From Rhizobiaceae bacterium (lineage in GTDB: Bacteria; Pseudomonadota; Alphaproteobacteria; Rhizobiales; Rhizobiaceae), in NCBI GenBank assembly GCA_029233925.1, contig JARGOX010000001.1, positions 181,348-245,347 on the forward strand: 64,000 nucleotides of DNA. The letters run 5' to 3'. This document shows positions 62,775 through 64,000 of this stretch, piece by piece. A program made the position numbers and the translations under genes. Position 1 is the first letter of the stretch; the number at the start of each line of letters is the position of its first letter. The notes beneath the pieces were generated by a model. It was not told the DNA's origin and did not search any database. It was given only the letters and a program-made list of their open reading frames with translations.

Positions 62775-63193
62775 GGTTTAGTTTCTCTCAACTTCGCGAT
62801 CAATCAGAATAACTCATCGACAACAACGGTCCATTCTCGGAATCAAAATGACAAATTTGGTATCCTCCAAAACAGCATAATTTGAATGACCGCTTATGCA
62901 GCTTTGTATTACCCAACCGTTGGTTGCTCGACTACAGCTTCGGGCCGTGAACGCCAATGATGATTTGGGAACTTCGGGCGGAAAGCGGACGTTCGCTGGG
63001 GTGAAGACAAATGCCTGGACGGGAGCAGGAAGGCGACAAACCGCTTGTTGCTTAGCAGGAGCGATGGTGGAAGTTCGAATTCGCTAACGGCCAGGCCTAG
63101 TTAACGAAAACACTGCGCTCGTTTGTAATCGAGACTCGCCAAGAACACCCGTTGCCTACATACTGTTAACGATGCCTTCGGCGGATTGCGAAG
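62775..63193. other. Intergenic region with 23-bp repeat, copy 2
   Basis: About 420 bp without a supportable gene. The segment 62976-62998 repeats 61307-61329 with two mismatches. The composition is more GC-rich around the repeat than in the flanking genes. Confidence 0.45.
62976..62998 (+). repeat. 23-bp interspersed repeat, copy 2
   Basis: Second copy of the element at 61307-61329, differing at two positions and in the same orientation, 1.67 kb apart. They flank the secreted protein/EF-hand-like membrane protein pair. Confidence 0.4.
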
Positions 63194-63601
63194 GTGGACC
63201 TAGGAAACTTCAATTTGAGCTTCAAGGTGCTCGAAAAGATATTAGAATCTCCAGGTTGGAAGACGCTATTTGGCGTAGTAGTTCCAATCATCGCCGGGGT
63301 TTTGTCTGGAACATTCGTAGCAGAAGTATCATCTTCTGGAGATTTTCTGTGGGCGGAATTTTATGAATCGAAAAGCTTTTACGGGCTTCTGTTCTTGGCC
63401 GCAATAACATTCATATATCATCGTGCCCTTTACTTCCATGAGCACAAAATTGAGATGTTTCTGAATGACGACTATTGCCGCGCGTACATGAGGAGCAAGT
63501 GTCTTCCTGAGGCAGCTGATAGATACAAGGAGCTTATTCGAAGTGGAAATGTCGGCGAACTCACGAGCGCTATGGAAGAATTCGAGAGGATCATGAAGTG
63601 A
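63194..63601 (+). CDS. Two-span membrane protein of unknown function
   Basis: A 135-residue protein beginning with GTG at 63194, with two hydrophobic helices (about residues 24-44 and 63-80) and a cytosolic helical C-terminus (AADRYKELIRSGNVGELTSA). No family recognised and no clear ribosome binding site, so the start is provisional. Its stop overlaps the GTG of the next gene by 2 nt (GTGA arrangement), so the two proteins are coupled. Confidence 0.65.
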   Translation: MDLGNFNLSFKVLEKILESPGWKTLFGVVVPIIAGVLSGTFVAEVSSSGDFLWAEFYESKSFYGLLFLAAITFIYHRALYFHEHKIEMFLNDDYCRAYMRSKCLPEAADRYKELIRSGNVGELTSAMEEFERIMK

Positions 63602-64000
63602 GGTTTATTGTAACCCCCGAGTTCACCACGAAGCTAAATCAAGTTTCCGCCAGTGGGCTTCGGGAGATCGGAGCTATAATAAATCTCATTGAGACAAAAG
63701 ATAAATCGGACATTATTATCGGATCTGATAGCGTAAAGGTTCGCTCCCTAAGTGAAAGATTTGTAACATTCGAAGTGGGTGAGTATACCGTTTTCACAAG
63801 CCTCGAAAGCGACGAGCAAGGTGAATACCTTCTGCTGCTCGACCTTTCTTCAGATGAATCAGATTCCAGTGGAACAACAGTCTTCCAAAGCACAAACGAT
63901 CCACGACGAAACGCGATGCTCGACCCCAACCGGAACATGATGATCGATCCCAACCGGAACATGATGATCGATCCCAACCGGAACATGATGATCGATCCCA
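63598..64000 (+). CDS. Unknown protein with C-terminal 8-residue tandem repeat (partial)
   Basis: A GTG at 63598 opens a frame that runs off the right edge (134 complete codons). Residues 1-95 begin with RFIVTPEFTTKLNQVSASGL and are a compact alpha/beta-looking domain with no assignment; the size and start recall small toxin folds of the RelE type, but no catalytic residues can be claimed. From about residue 103 the octapeptide NRNMMIDP repeats exactly three times after one diverged unit (RRNAMLDP) and continues beyond the window. It is coupled to the membrane protein upstream. Confidence 0.65.
   Translation, partial: MRFIVTPEFTTKLNQVSASGLREIGAIINLIETKDKSDIIIGSDSVKVRSLSERFVTFEVGEYTVFTSLESDEQGEYLLLLDLSSDESDSSGTTVFQSTNDPRRNAMLDPNRNMMIDPNRNMMIDPNRNMMIDP
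63904..63999 (+). repeat. 24-bp coding tandem repeat
   Basis: AACCGGAACATGATGATCGA plus TCCC is the 24-bp unit; three exact copies occupy 63928-63951, 63952-63975 and 63976-63999, and one diverged copy precedes them at 63904-63927. A fourth exact copy starts at 64000. Period and reading frame agree, so the array encodes a peptide repeat. Confidence 0.9.

Noticed and set aside
63904..64000. Tandem repeat considered as a CRISPR array
   Set aside because: The units are directly adjacent with no spacers and are in frame with a coding region.
63598..64000. RelE/ParE-type toxin call for the repeat protein
   Set aside because: The resemblance of the N-terminus is only general; no conserved catalytic residues can be pointed to.

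Overview
The window looks like an alphaproteobacterial chromosome, most likely Hyphomicrobiales (Rhizobiales). The reasons are gene content and style: many secondary transporters with a periplasmic binding protein (one TctABC and two TRAP systems), catabolic operons with MarR/LysR/XRE regulators, ATGA-coupled genes, and a rhizobial-type tRNA-Pro fragment. No species can be named from the sequence alone. Most of the window is accessory: catabolic cassettes alternate with defence genes, surface-structure genes and transposase debris.

Layout. 0-1.1 kb: start of an amidohydrolase divergent from a LysR regulator. 1.1-4.4 kb: a tight AT-rich operon of a DUF262 protein, an AAA/DUF3696-type ATPase and an unrecognised protein, probably defence. 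4.9-12.6 kb: a sulfatase/TctCBA cassette with two sulfatases, an MBL hydrolase, a MarR regulator and a near-perfect operator in the divergent promoter. 13-15.1 kb: an MHYT-GGDEF-EAL c-di-GMP protein. 15.8-17.7 kb: chalcone isomerase-like protein plus MFS carrier. 17.8-20.7 kb: a repeat-rich autotransporter. 21.1-29 kb: a TRAP-linked cassette probably for a sugar acid or hydroxy acid (dehydratase, dehydrogenase, isomerase-like and hydratase-like enzymes, MarR). 29.4-35.8 kb: a restriction-modification system of cytosine methylase, MORC/MutL-like GHKL ATPase, Z1 helicase-like ATPase and PD-(D/E)XK nuclease, headed by a ribbon-helix-helix protein with a 10-bp phased array over its leader. 35.9-36.8 kb: IS110 and Y1-transposase remnants. 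36.8-46.1 kb: a nine-gene operon that joins a TRAP transporter to PyrK, class 1B PyrD, an M20 carbamoylase-type hydrolase, PyrC and PyrE, under a divergent XRE regulator; together these can take up orotate-like compounds and turn them into aspartate or OMP. 46.1-47.5 kb: a second IS110 remnant and a broken PTS enzyme I fragment. 47.6-50.1 kb: an ice-binding-like (DUF3494) domain fused to an autotransporter barrel, overlapping an L,D-transpeptidase. 50.5-59.1 kb: two direct copies of a PfkB kinase/D-lyxose-D-mannose isomerase pair (the left one frameshifted) that bracket an IS5 remnant and a reduced nfrA-wecB-nfrB exopolysaccharide locus. 59.1-60.1 kb: aldo/keto reductase. 60.4 kb to the end: the 5' half of a tRNA-Pro, then an AT-richer stretch of small secreted or membrane proteins, ending in a gene with an exact 24-bp tandem repeat that runs off the window.

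The best candidates for undescribed biology are the orotate/dihydroorotate cassette with its operator, the DUF262-ATPase-unknown operon, the surface-displayed ice-binding-like autotransporter, the NfrB lacking the usual C-terminal c-di-GMP sensor, and the membrane protein/repeat protein pair at the right edge. No CRISPR array, rRNA or intact tRNA was seen.
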